From contig NZ_JARWOP010000354.1 of assembly GCF_029868745.1 (NCBI RefSeq), forward strand, positions 1 to 64,000: 64,000 nt of DNA, in the 5' to 3' direction. Below are positions 1 through 7,795 of the stretch, one piece after another. A program made the translations under genes and the position numbers. The notes under the pieces are model-generated. The model was given only the letters and a program-made list of their open reading frames with translations, was not told the origin of the DNA and ran no database searches. Origin of the DNA: Nocardia wallacei (GTDB lineage: Bacteria > Actinomycetota > Actinomycetes > Mycobacteriales > Mycobacteriaceae). How positions within the stretch are numbered: the stretch's first letter is position 1; every line of letters begins with the position of its first letter.

Positions 1-1
1 G

Positions 2-104
2 CAGCGGCCCGACGGCAGCGAGAACGCGAACCTGCCCACCGGCGCCATCGAGGTCAACGTGACCGAGCTGGTGGTGCTCAACGAGTCCGCGCCGCTGCCC
101 CCCG
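2..104 (+). pseudogene. aspS: Fragment of aspartyl-tRNA synthetase (aspS)
   Basis: Reading from base 2 on the plus strand gives a peptide containing LPTGAIEVNVTELVVLNES, which closely matches the linker just after the N-terminal anticodon-binding OB fold of bacterial AspRS, around residues 85-115. The similarity stops near base 104, where the expected continuation is replaced by sequence that reads well only on the other strand as the end of a TetR gene. The frame then runs on without AspRS-like content. The rest of the gene to the left is outside the window. This is either a truncated duplicate of an essential gene or an assembly junction; the aminoacylation domain is certainly missing here. 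Confidence 0.6.
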
Positions 105-667
105 ACGTGGAGTACGACCTGCCGGGGGGCGTGGTTGCGGGGGTCGGCGCCGGCGCCGATGCACAAGTTGCCGACGGCGCGCAGCAGTTCGTAGGCCTCC
201 ATGTCGGGGCGGATCTCGCCCGCCGCCGCGGCGGTGTCGAGCAGTTCGGCGCACACGGGGACGAGGCGGTCGAGGAAGTAGGCGTGCAGCGTCCCGAAGG
301 CGGCGTCGTCGGACCGCAGCGCCTCGGCGAGACCGTGCTTGGTAACGAGGAAGTCGACGAACAGGTTGAGCCAACGCGCCAGTGCCGCATGAGGAGTGCC
401 GCAGGTCGCCGCGAGCGTCGGACCGGCCTCGGCGCAGGCCTCCACCTGATGGCGGTAGACCGCGACGATGAGATCGGCCCGCGTCGGGAAGTGCCGGTAG
501 ATCGTGCCGACGCCGACTCCGGCGCGGGCGGCGATATCGCGCACCGGCACGTCGACGCCGGACGCGACGAACGCCGCGGCGGCCGCGTCCAGCAGCGTCT
601 TCTCGTTGCGCCGCGCGTCGGCTCGCTTGCGCGCGGCCGGTCTCGCGCCGCCCTCGTTGTCGGCCAT
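2..667 (-). CDS. TetR-family transcriptional regulator, 3' end disrupted
   Basis: The ATG lies at 667 on the minus strand. The N-terminal helix-turn-helix is typical of the family (DIAARAGVGVGTIYRHF, about residues 45-61), and a helical ligand-binding domain follows. TetR-like sequence ends about residue 185 (EAYELLRAVGNLCIGA then DPRN), where the frame meets the aspS fragment without a stop codon and stays open to the window edge. It is divergent from the monooxygenase at 818, with two identical palindromes between them, so it probably represses that gene and itself. The C-terminus is therefore either truncated and fused to antisense aspS sequence or misassembled. The family call is secure; the 3' end is not. 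Confidence 0.7.
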   Translation of the reverse strand, partial: MADNEGGARPAARKRADARRNEKTLLDAAAAAFVASGVDVPVRDIAARAGVGVGTIYRHFPTRADLIVAVYRHQVEACAEAGPTLAATCGTPHAALARWLNLFVDFLVTKHGLAEALRSDDAAFGTLHAYFLDRLVPVCAELLDTAAAAGEIRPDMEAYELLRAVGNLCIGAGADPRNHAPRQVVLHVGGQRRGLVEHHQLGHVDLDGAGGQVRVLAAVGPL

Positions 668-701
668 CGCGCGGCCTCCTCCCTCACCACCACTTGGCAA
701 G

Positions 702-743
702 CGGAACACAGTTCCGTATGTTGGTTATCGGAACAAGGTTCCG
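702..743. promoter_or_regulatory. Duplicated TetR operator CGGAACNNNGTTCCG
   Basis: Two perfect 15-bp dyads, CGGAACACAGTTCCG at 702-716 and CGGAACAAGGTTCCG at 729-743, lie 27 bp apart in the 150-bp divergent region between the TetR gene and the monooxygenase. Identical half-sites and central location fit binding of two TetR dimers controlling both promoters. Which regulator binds is inferred from position. Confidence 0.75.
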
Positions 744-817
744 CTTCACCTCAGAATGCCACACCCGGCAGGACGCCGCCGCTCTTGCTCCAGGCGGCCC
801 CGGAAGGACGAACGACC

Positions 818-1693
818 ATGGCGCACAATCCCACTCCCAGCTTCGGCATCATGACCGCTCCGATGCAGGTCGACTACCACGACATCCTGCGGGTCTGGCA
901 CGAGGCGGACACCGTCCCCGAGATCGAACACGCGTGGTTGTTCGATCACCTGCTGCCGATCGCGGGCGATCTGAACGGGCCGATCCACGAAGGCTGGACG
1001 CTATTGTCGGCCCTCGCCGCGCAGACCCGGCGGCTGCGCCTCGGACTGCTGGTGACCAGCAACCGTTTCCGGCCGCCCGCCGTGCTGGCCAAGATCGCCA
1101 CCACGGTCGACATCGTCTCCGGCGGGCGGCTCGACTTCGGCATCGGCGCGGGTTCCCGGCCCAGCATCCCGATGGCGCGGCGCGAGTACGAGGCGCACGG
1201 CCTGCCGTATCACGACGCCCGCCATGCCGTCGGAGATCTCTCGGAGGCTCTCGCCGTGATCCGGCGATTGTGGACCGAGACCGAACCATTCGACTTCCAC
1301 GGCGAATACGTGCGGCTCACCGGCGCGGTCGGCAACCCGAAGCCCGTGCAGCGCCCGCACCCGCCGATCATGATCGGCGGCCGCTCGGCCGGTGTCCTGC
1401 GCCTGGTCGCCGAGCACGCCGATCTATGGAACATCCCGGGCGGCGACCTGGACGACTGCCTCGAGCGCAGCGCCCTGGTAGACCGCTACTGCGCGGACAT
1501 CGGACGCGACCCCGCCACCATCACCCGCTCGATCTTCCTCCCGGTGTCCTACGACCATCCGAACGACACCCGAAAGGCGATCCGCGCGGCCCTCGACGCC
1601 GGGTTCCCCCACATCGTCCTCGGCCTGCCATCCCCTTATCCCCCGCAGGTCGCACGCTGGGTCGCCGACGAACTCGTCACACCGTCGGTCTAA
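818..1693 (+). CDS. LLM-class (luciferase-like) F420/flavin-dependent oxidoreductase
   Basis: The predicted protein has 291 residues. The start at ATG 818 is supported by GGAAGGA at 802-808; the frame is open far upstream but antisense to the TetR gene there. The sequence has the bacterial luciferase-like TIM-barrel pattern: early FDHLLP, TRRLRLGLLVTSNRFR, then a VSGGRLDFGIGAG segment and PKPVQRPHPPIMIGG before the helical end. Such enzymes use F420 or FMN in soluble two-electron oxidations or reductions; the substrate cannot be read from sequence. Divergence from a TetR gene with paired operators suggests induction by a small lipophilic or xenobiotic ligand. Confidence 0.85.
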   Translation: MAHNPTPSFGIMTAPMQVDYHDILRVWHEADTVPEIEHAWLFDHLLPIAGDLNGPIHEGWTLLSALAAQTRRLRLGLLVTSNRFRPPAVLAKIATTVDIVSGGRLDFGIGAGSRPSIPMARREYEAHGLPYHDARHAVGDLSEALAVIRRLWTETEPFDFHGEYVRLTGAVGNPKPVQRPHPPIMIGGRSAGVLRLVAEHADLWNIPGGDLDDCLERSALVDRYCADIGRDPATITRSIFLPVSYDHPNDTRKAIRAALDAGFPHIVLGLPSPYPPQVARWVADELVTPSV

Positions 1694-1856
1694 CGCCCGC
1701 CAGCTCCCCCCTCAGCGATTTACCTTGCGGCCGAACAGGTTTGATAGCCGAAGTACAGTACTCCCAGGCGCGGTGGATTACACCAATATAGAAGGACACG
1801 TCCATACCATCACTCGATAGCGATGCCACTTATACTGGGCGGCAAGGCTTTCGGCG

Positions 1857-3029
1857 TCAGGGGCAAGCCGACCGCGCGGCATCGGCTGCTCGCGGCGGGG
1901 CACTGCCTGCCAGGTCCACCTCGATGAAGCGGGGGCGGTAGATGCTCGCGTGGCGGTATACGTCGCCGCCGGGGGTGGTGTCCAGGCTGTTTACGTTGTA
2001 GGAGATGACAAGTCTTGTCGGGGTGGAGAATTCGAGGTGTGCGTGGGCGTTGTAGGTGTAGATGTCGGGGTCGTGGTAGGTGCCTGACGGACCCGTTTCC
2101 GGCGTGATGTACAGAGTGGTGGCGGGGCCGAAAGGCCCTTGGGGCGTGGGGGCGTAGCGGCCGATGAGGCGGTCGCTGAAACCGTTGGCGCCGTCCATGG
2201 TGACCAGCAGGTATCCGGCCTCGCGCAGTCGGTGCACCGAGAACTCGGCATTGATGCCGTCGGTGACGCGGGCCGAATCGGCTTCGGCGGCCGACCATCC
2301 GTGTCCGGTCCAGAAGGTGAATTCGCCGCGCAGGTCGGTACCGGTCACGCGGGCCACGTGGAGATACTTACGGTCTCCGGCGATCTCGACGCCGTAGACG
2401 TACGTCCGGTCGCCCTCCGGCCGCACCCACTGCCCCCAGAGGATTCCGCGGGTTCGGGGCAGCGGCGTGACCGACACGGGCCGGTGCAGGTCGTGTGGGT
2501 CGAATCGCGCCACCGACGAGCCGGCGAAGGCGATGTCGAGCGCGCCCGGACCGGACGATGTCCACTCGGAAACCGGAACCTGTAGTGCGCCACCGAGATA
2601 CGTCGCCGCACCGAGCCAGAACCAGTGCCCCGGATCGGCGGGCGCGACGACGGCCGCCGGCCGCTCGGCGGACCCGCCGAGGACGGTGGACCACCTGCCC
2701 TCGGTGTCGCGGACGACGAACGAGTTGTGCACGAACCCGGCATCCGGTGGTCTGCCCGGCGGGTCGATCGGGGGCAGGAAGGTGTCGGAGAAGGCGAAGA
2801 CCTCGCGACCGTCCGGCAAGGCGGCCGACCAGGTCGAGTCGCCGCCGGTCCATCCCCGCCCGGAGTCGCCGTACGCCGTGACGGCCGCCGCGAGGCAGGT
2901 GAGCGGATGCGCCGCCACGACCGTGAGACCGCGCGTCGGCCACGGGACGAACAATCCCAGCCCGGCGGCCGCGACCACGACGACGGCCGACAACCGGGTG
3001 AACCTTCCCGCTCGTGGTCCGCGTCGCAT
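1857..3029 (-). CDS. Secreted DUF4185-like beta-propeller protein
   Basis: The predicted protein has 390 residues. A basic N-terminus followed by a hydrophobic stretch (about residues 12-32) suggests a signal peptide or single anchor. The body carries repeated blade-like segments typical of DUF4185/DUF5005 proteins, with GRGWTGGDSTWS, FAFSDTFLPP, HNSFVV, GQWVRPEGD and YHDPDIYTY. These proteins are thought to adopt a five-bladed propeller related to glycosidases and are often exported in mycolata. No catalytic assignment is possible. It is divergent from the gene at 3081 with only about 50 bp between starts. AGGGAA precedes the ATG. Confidence 0.65.
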   Translation of the reverse strand: MRRGPRAGRFTRLSAVVVVAAAGLGLFVPWPTRGLTVVAAHPLTCLAAAVTAYGDSGRGWTGGDSTWSAALPDGREVFAFSDTFLPPIDPPGRPPDAGFVHNSFVVRDTEGRWSTVLGGSAERPAAVVAPADPGHWFWLGAATYLGGALQVPVSEWTSSGPGALDIAFAGSSVARFDPHDLHRPVSVTPLPRTRGILWGQWVRPEGDRTYVYGVEIAGDRKYLHVARVTGTDLRGEFTFWTGHGWSAAEADSARVTDGINAEFSVHRLREAGYLLVTMDGANGFSDRLIGRYAPTPQGPFGPATTLYITPETGPSGTYHDPDIYTYNAHAHLEFSTPTRLVISYNVNSLDTTPGGDVYRHASIYRPRFIEVDLAGSAPPRAADAARSACP

Positions 3030-3080
3030 GGCTTCCCTGTCGTGTCATGGTGGCATCGGCGTCCGTTAGCATGCACGGCT

Positions 3081-3848
3081 GTGAGTGAGGGAGCGCGCGT
3101 GGGCCTGCTGTATCCCACCCCGAATGCCGGAGAGGACGACTTCCTCGATCTCGCAGGGCAACTCGAACCCGCGCTCGATGTCGAGGTCGTCTATGTACCG
3201 TGGCCCGACGACGTGGACGATCTGGCCGCGCTGACTCTCGCGCAGGTCATCGATGCGCTGCGGCGGCTGGGCTCGGTGGCGCACCTGGAGCGGGTGCTGC
3301 CCGAGGCGCTGGCGGGACGCGATGTCGACGTGGTGGCCTTCGCCGTCACGAGCGCCAGCTTCCTGGACGGCGCGGCGGGGGTCGAGGAACAGTTGCGCAC
3401 CCTCGCCCGCATCAGCGGACGTCCGGCGACGAGCACCACGGCCGCGTACCAGCAGGCGATCCGCCACCTCGGCCTGCGCAAGGTCGCCCTGGCCTCGGTC
3501 TACGACGCGGACGTCTCCGACCACTTCGTCGAGCGCGTGCGCGAGGCCGGGGCCGAGATCGTGCGGCGCGTCGACGCCGCCGCGGGCTCGGACCGCGCCT
3601 TGGCCGCCTGGCCACCCGACCGGATCGTGGATCTCGTCCAGCGTTCCGCCGACCCCGCCGCGGAAGCCGTCCTGCTCCCCGAGACCGCCCTGCACGCCTG
3701 CCATCTCACCGGCGAACTCGAACGGGCCGCCGGTGGCCCGGTCCTGACCGCCACCCAGGTAACCCTGTGGTCGGCGGCCCGCCTGCTGAACGTACCCGCC
3801 GTCTCCCCTACCGCGGGACCACTTTTCGTCCCCAACGGCACCGAATAA
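3081..3848 (+). CDS. Maleate isomerase / Asp-Glu racemase-like protein
   Basis: The predicted protein has 255 residues from GTG 3081; the ATG at 3071 meets a stop after five codons. It starts VGLLYPTPNAGEDDF and contains VVAFAVTSASF, SGRPATSTTAAYQQA, LGLRKVALASVYDADVSDHF and AVLLPETALHA, the layout of aryl-malonate decarboxylase / maleate cis-trans isomerase members of the Asp/Glu racemase superfamily. The usual catalytic cysteines appear substituted (TSAS rather than CTS in the first site, PETALHA in the second), so racemase or isomerase activity is uncertain. Cytoplasmic. Confidence 0.6.
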   Translation: MSEGARVGLLYPTPNAGEDDFLDLAGQLEPALDVEVVYVPWPDDVDDLAALTLAQVIDALRRLGSVAHLERVLPEALAGRDVDVVAFAVTSASFLDGAAGVEEQLRTLARISGRPATSTTAAYQQAIRHLGLRKVALASVYDADVSDHFVERVREAGAEIVRRVDAAAGSDRALAAWPPDRIVDLVQRSADPAAEAVLLPETALHACHLTGELERAAGGPVLTATQVTLWSAARLLNVPAVSPTAGPLFVPNGTE

Positions 3849-3968
3849 CGAACAGCCACCACGGGATACCTACCGCGCCACCCGATCACCACCGCGGCGG
3901 GGGTGTGCCGGGATGCGGTGGTTTCCGAAATATGTTGCAGTGCTTCCCTTCTCGCACCACGGCAGGCG

Positions 3969-4877
3969 CTATACAGCCAGGGGCTGAAGGGCGGCGCGGA
4001 TGGTGTCGCGGAGCCAGCGCTGTGCCGGGTCGGCGTCCAGCCGAGCGTGCCAGGAGAGTTGGATCTCCACCTCCGGCAAAGGGGCATCGATGGAGAACCA
4101 GCGCAGACCCAGGGCGTGGCCGTGCTGTTCGGCGAGACGTTGCGGGACGAGGGCGACGTAGCCACTGGACGCGGCCAGGAACGCGGCGACGGGAAAGGTA
4201 TGGACGACGGCGGCGACGGTTCGCTGCAATCCCTGGGCCTCGAGCGCGTCGTCGAGCGGGCCGCGGGCGCGTCCTCGCCGCGACACCGAGACATGCGGGT
4301 GGCGGCACAATTGCGCCAGTGTGGGCCGCCGGTGCCGCCCGAGCGGGCTGGCGGTCCGGACCGCGCCGACCAAGCGTTCCCGGTACAGCGCCGCGGTGCG
4401 GATATCAGGCGCAGCGTCGTCGCCGACACCGATATCCAGATCGACCGAGCCGTCGCGGAGAGCCTCGGCGCTCTCGCTGCCCTCCGCGACGAAACGCAGC
4501 GTGACGCCGGGCGCGACCGCGGCCGTGGCCTCGACCACCGCCGGCGCCAGGGTCGCGGCGACCCCGTCGTTGATGCGAATCGTGAAGGTGCGCGCCAGTT
4601 CCGCGATCCGGACCTCACGGTCGGCGGTGATCAACGCCGACGCCTCCTCGAGCAGCGACCGCACCCGCGGCGCAGTGCGCAGCGCGAACGGCGTCGGCGC
4701 CATCCCCCGGCCCGCGCGCACCAGGATCGGATCGTTCATCGCCCGCCGCAACCGGCCCAGCGCCCGGCTGGTCGCGGGGATCGACAGATGCAGGCGCTCG
4801 GCGGCCGCCGTCACACCGCCCTCCCGGAGCAGCGCGTCGAACACACGCAGCAGGTTCAGGTCCAGCTGATCCGCCAT
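3969..4877 (-). CDS. LysR-family transcriptional regulator
   Basis: The predicted protein has 302 residues, the usual LysR length. The N-terminal winged helix reads LDLNLLRVFDALLREGG then TAAAERLHLSIPATSRALGRL (about residues 6-47), followed by a two-lobed periplasmic-binding-like effector domain. The DLNLLRVFDAL opening resembles the NodD/LinR branch that often controls aromatic or small-acid metabolism. No adjacent divergent target gene is obvious: the neighbour at 5073 is on the same strand and the region upstream of 4877 is about 195 bp. Cytoplasmic, DNA-binding. Confidence 0.88.
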   Translation of the reverse strand: MADQLDLNLLRVFDALLREGGVTAAAERLHLSIPATSRALGRLRRAMNDPILVRAGRGMAPTPFALRTAPRVRSLLEEASALITADREVRIAELARTFTIRINDGVAATLAPAVVEATAAVAPGVTLRFVAEGSESAEALRDGSVDLDIGVGDDAAPDIRTAALYRERLVGAVRTASPLGRHRRPTLAQLCRHPHVSVSRRGRARGPLDDALEAQGLQRTVAAVVHTFPVAAFLAASSGYVALVPQRLAEQHGHALGLRWFSIDAPLPEVEIQLSWHARLDADPAQRWLRDTIRAALQPLAV

Positions 4878-5072
4878 ACTTGCATGCTACGCAAGCCACC
4901 ATCATGGAAGTTGCGCCGTACGCGCTGGACCCGGCCGAATCCCTTATCCAGCATGCCATTCGGCATCCGTCCCGTACGGGTGCGCCGCAAGATCACCACC
5001 CCGGGAGCTGCACCTCACCGCCGAAAAGCCCGTTGGCGCCCAGGCCACATACCCAGGCGCCAACGGCACGCG

Positions 5073-5696
5073 TCAGTTGTAGACCGCTCCGAACGACGGC
5101 ACCGAAATAGTGCCGAGCTGGTACTGGAAGCCGTCGGGGTTGGCGTCGCTCACCGGCACGGGCCAGCGGTGCCACAGGGTGCCGTAGACGGCGGCCACGA
5201 CCATGCCGGGGCCGGGATCGAGGACGGCCGTGCGGATCGTGGTGTCGACCGGAATGTCCTGGTGCTCGATGAGGGTGTTGGTACCGCTGCGACCGTTGGA
5301 CAGATTGAGCCACACCACGTCCAGCCGCGCGCCGCTCTGATTCGGCGCGATGGTCCCCGGACCGCCGAAGAACCCGAACCGGAATCCGTCCAGGCCGAGC
5401 GCGATTCCCGAACCGTAGACGCCGGGCCCGCCGCCACGGCCGATGTCGGACTGCGCGGGAATCTGGAACGGCTGCGCAGGCAGCGCCACGTCGAAACGCG
5501 CGGGCAGGGCGGCGGCGAGTCGGTCCACGGCCTGCTCGGCCGCCGGATTTCCGGCCGCGGCGGCGTGCAGGCGCTGCACGGCGACGGTCCAGTCCGGCGC
5601 CGGGTCGGCGGCGGCGGGCCCGGCCGCGAGTCCGGCGGCCATCAGCCCGGCCGCGACGGTCACGGTGAGACGGTGGGTGAAGCGGGGTCTGCGCAT
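5073..5696 (-). CDS. Secreted protein of unknown function
   Basis: The predicted protein has 207 residues. AGGAG lies eight bases before the ATG at 5696. The N-terminus (RRPRFTHR then a hydrophobic run ending AAGPAAADPA) is a clear Sec-type signal peptide with a likely AXA cleavage near residue 31. The mature part has a short helical region and a glycine-rich stretch (GRGGGPGVYGSGIALG), then a beta-rich segment containing IPVDTTIRTAVLDPGPGM and LWHRWPVPVSDANPDG. I do not recognise the family. It is probably cell-wall associated or released. Confidence 0.7.
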   Translation of the reverse strand: MRRPRFTHRLTVTVAAGLMAAGLAAGPAAADPAPDWTVAVQRLHAAAAGNPAAEQAVDRLAAALPARFDVALPAQPFQIPAQSDIGRGGGPGVYGSGIALGLDGFRFGFFGGPGTIAPNQSGARLDVVWLNLSNGRSGTNTLIEHQDIPVDTTIRTAVLDPGPGMVVAAVYGTLWHRWPVPVSDANPDGFQYQLGTISVPSFGAVYN

Positions 5697-5895
5697 ATCG
5701 GATCTCCTCGAATTGTGCTGTACCGCATGGACACCGGGTACGCCTCGATCGGAGCGTAAGGGTGCGGAGAGACCGGCATCCCTGCTCCGATGCACCCGAT
5801 CCACGCATAAAAGCACTTTCCCGGCGGCGACGAGCGGGGGCTCGCCGTGGACCGGGCGGGATTTCGGCACTCCGCGCCCGCCGGTGCGCCCCAGG

Positions 5896-7479
5896 CTAAT
5901 AGGTCCGCAACGTCCGCACGGCGCCTTCGAAGAGGTCGTCGCCGCCGGTATTCAGCTCGTTGTCGATGGCCCAGTCGACGACGACGCGCCACGGCCGACC
6001 GTCCGCGTCGTAGAACAGTTCCCGCTTGCGCCACAGTTGCCCGGCGTCACCCCGGAACGTCATGGTGACGGACATGCTCGGCCGCCCGTTCACCGCCACC
6101 TCGGCGAGGGTCACCTGCTGTTCGGTGATCCTGGTGCTCTCCCGGTACAGCCGGTACCAGTAGTCCGCGCGCTCGCGGGGTGTCCCGGTCGGTACATCCC
6201 AGCGCAGCACCAGCAGTTCCTGATGGATCTGCCCCTTCGCCAGCTGGAACGCCACCCCGCCTCCGTGGTCGTACAGGTCGTACGGCTCGTAGGCGGCCGG
6301 GACGGCGATGGAGATGCCGCCCCTGCGCTCGGTCTTCCACCCGGCCGGCACGGCGGCGGAGGCAGCCCCCGTCCCGGCGCGGCCACCGAGATCACCGGCC
6401 CACACCGCCCCGGCGACGCCGGCGACCGTGACGACGACGGTGATCAGCGCGGCGACCGCGGTCCGGAGCCGGTTCGGGTGACCCGCGCGGACACCTTTCC
6501 GAACCCGGAACCCCTTGCGCGACAAGCTTTCGCGCGCCGAGTCCGGGTCCGCGACGCGGGCCAGGACGGCGGCGGCCGTCGCGGCGCTCGGTCGCCTGCC
6601 AGGCTCCTTGTCGAGCAGCCCCATGATGAGATCCGACAGCTCACCGGCGTGCAACGGCGCCTGCGGGGCGGCGCGGAGCACGGCCTGCAGGGTGGCGTGC
6701 CGCGTCTGGCGCCAGAACGGCGAGAAGCCCTCGACCGCGGTGTAGAGCAGCGCGCCGAGCGCGAACAGATCCGATTCCGGACCCGGCACCCGGCCCAGCA
6801 CCCGCTCCGGCGCGGTGTAGTCGGCCGAGCCGATGAGGGCGCCGGTGCGCGTCACCGGCGTCTCCCCCTCGATGTGGGCGATCCCGAAGTCGGTCAGCAC
6901 GACCCGGCCGCCGGGGCCGAGCATGACGTTCGACGGTTTCACGTCGCGGTGCAGCACCTTGCGGGCGTGGGCGGCGGCCAGTGCGCGCACGATCGGGAGC
7001 CCGATCCGCGCGGCCGCCGCGGGTGAGAGCGTGCCGCCGGTCAGGACGTCGGCGAGCGTCCGGCCTTCGATCAGCTCCATGACGATCCAGGGCCGACCGT
7101 CCTCGGAGATCACGTCGAAGATGGTGACCACCGCCGGATGGTCGATCTGCGCCGCGGCGCGGGCCTCGCGTTCCAGCCGCGCGAACGCCGTCCGCCGGCT
7201 CTCCTCGGGCAGCGGCTCCGGCAGGCGCGGCTCCTTGACGGCGACATCGCGGTCTATCACGGTGTCGTGGGCCCGCCACACGGTGCCCATCCCGCCCTGC
7301 CCGAGTCGCTCGGTCAGCCGGTACCGATTGCCCAGCAGCACACCGTCTTCGAGGATCTCCCCGTGCGCCCGGTCCGGAATCGTCTCCCGCCCGGGATCCG
7401 GAAGGGCCGACGTCTCGGTGGGCACGCTCCACTTGCCGGCCTCGTCCGGCTGCGGCGGCACTGCCCGGGTGACGTCCAT
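5896..7479 (-). CDS. Transmembrane serine/threonine protein kinase (Pkn type)
   Basis: The predicted protein has 527 residues. The Hanks-type kinase domain spans about 53-312: glycine loop LGQGGMGTVW (59-68), invariant Lys in VAVKEP (82), catalytic HRDVKPSN (Asp179), DFG at 197-199 and APE near 223. After a juxtamembrane stretch comes one membrane helix (about 340-361) and an extracytoplasmic domain of about 165 residues of unknown ligand. This is the architecture of mycobacterial PknA/B/D-type sensors, though the outer part is not PASTA or propeller. The RGG-type arginine before the catalytic Asp indicates an RD kinase that probably needs activation-loop phosphorylation. Confidence 0.9.
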   Translation of the reverse strand: MDVTRAVPPQPDEAGKWSVPTETSALPDPGRETIPDRAHGEILEDGVLLGNRYRLTERLGQGGMGTVWRAHDTVIDRDVAVKEPRLPEPLPEESRRTAFARLEREARAAAQIDHPAVVTIFDVISEDGRPWIVMELIEGRTLADVLTGGTLSPAAAARIGLPIVRALAAAHARKVLHRDVKPSNVMLGPGGRVVLTDFGIAHIEGETPVTRTGALIGSADYTAPERVLGRVPGPESDLFALGALLYTAVEGFSPFWRQTRHATLQAVLRAAPQAPLHAGELSDLIMGLLDKEPGRRPSAATAAAVLARVADPDSARESLSRKGFRVRKGVRAGHPNRLRTAVAALITVVVTVAGVAGAVWAGDLGGRAGTGAASAAVPAGWKTERRGGISIAVPAAYEPYDLYDHGGGVAFQLAKGQIHQELLVLRWDVPTGTPRERADYWYRLYRESTRITEQQVTLAEVAVNGRPSMSVTMTFRGDAGQLWRKRELFYDADGRPWRVVVDWAIDNELNTGGDDLFEGAVRTLRTY

Positions 7480-7795
7480 CGCTGCATGATTCTTCGCTGG
7501 TCCCGGGCACGAGGGTGATATCGGCGGAACCGCGCGGTGCGCGTGCCCGGCGCGGGTCAGTTTAACCCGGAATCCCGGCGGCGGCGCGGGATACGGCGTC
7601 GCCGGGCGCTCGGCAAAAAGTGTTACGCGTCAACAATGTTGGCGTTACATGGTCGGTTCGCGGTGTTTTCGCTACCCTCTGGGCGGAAGAAGTTAGGCGC
7701 CGTTCTGGTACAGCGGTGCAGAGGAGGTGGCACGTCGGTGACTCGGATGCCGATGCGGCCGGGCCGGTGCGAACTCGGGGACGGACGGATCAACT
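7480..7795. other. Intergenic region upstream of the conservon, with imperfect dyad
   Basis: There is no convincing gene in these 316 bases. Bases 7621-7649 form an imperfect dyad with outer arms TGTTACGC and GCGTTACA (one mismatch) around a central AACAATGTT palindrome, and may be an operator or part of the divergent promoters for the kinase gene and the sensor operon. Confidence 0.35.

Noticed and set aside
59..817. Long plus-strand open frame leading into the monooxygenase
   Set aside because: It reads antisense through the TetR gene and has low-complexity composition; the ribosome site and family alignment start the protein at 818.
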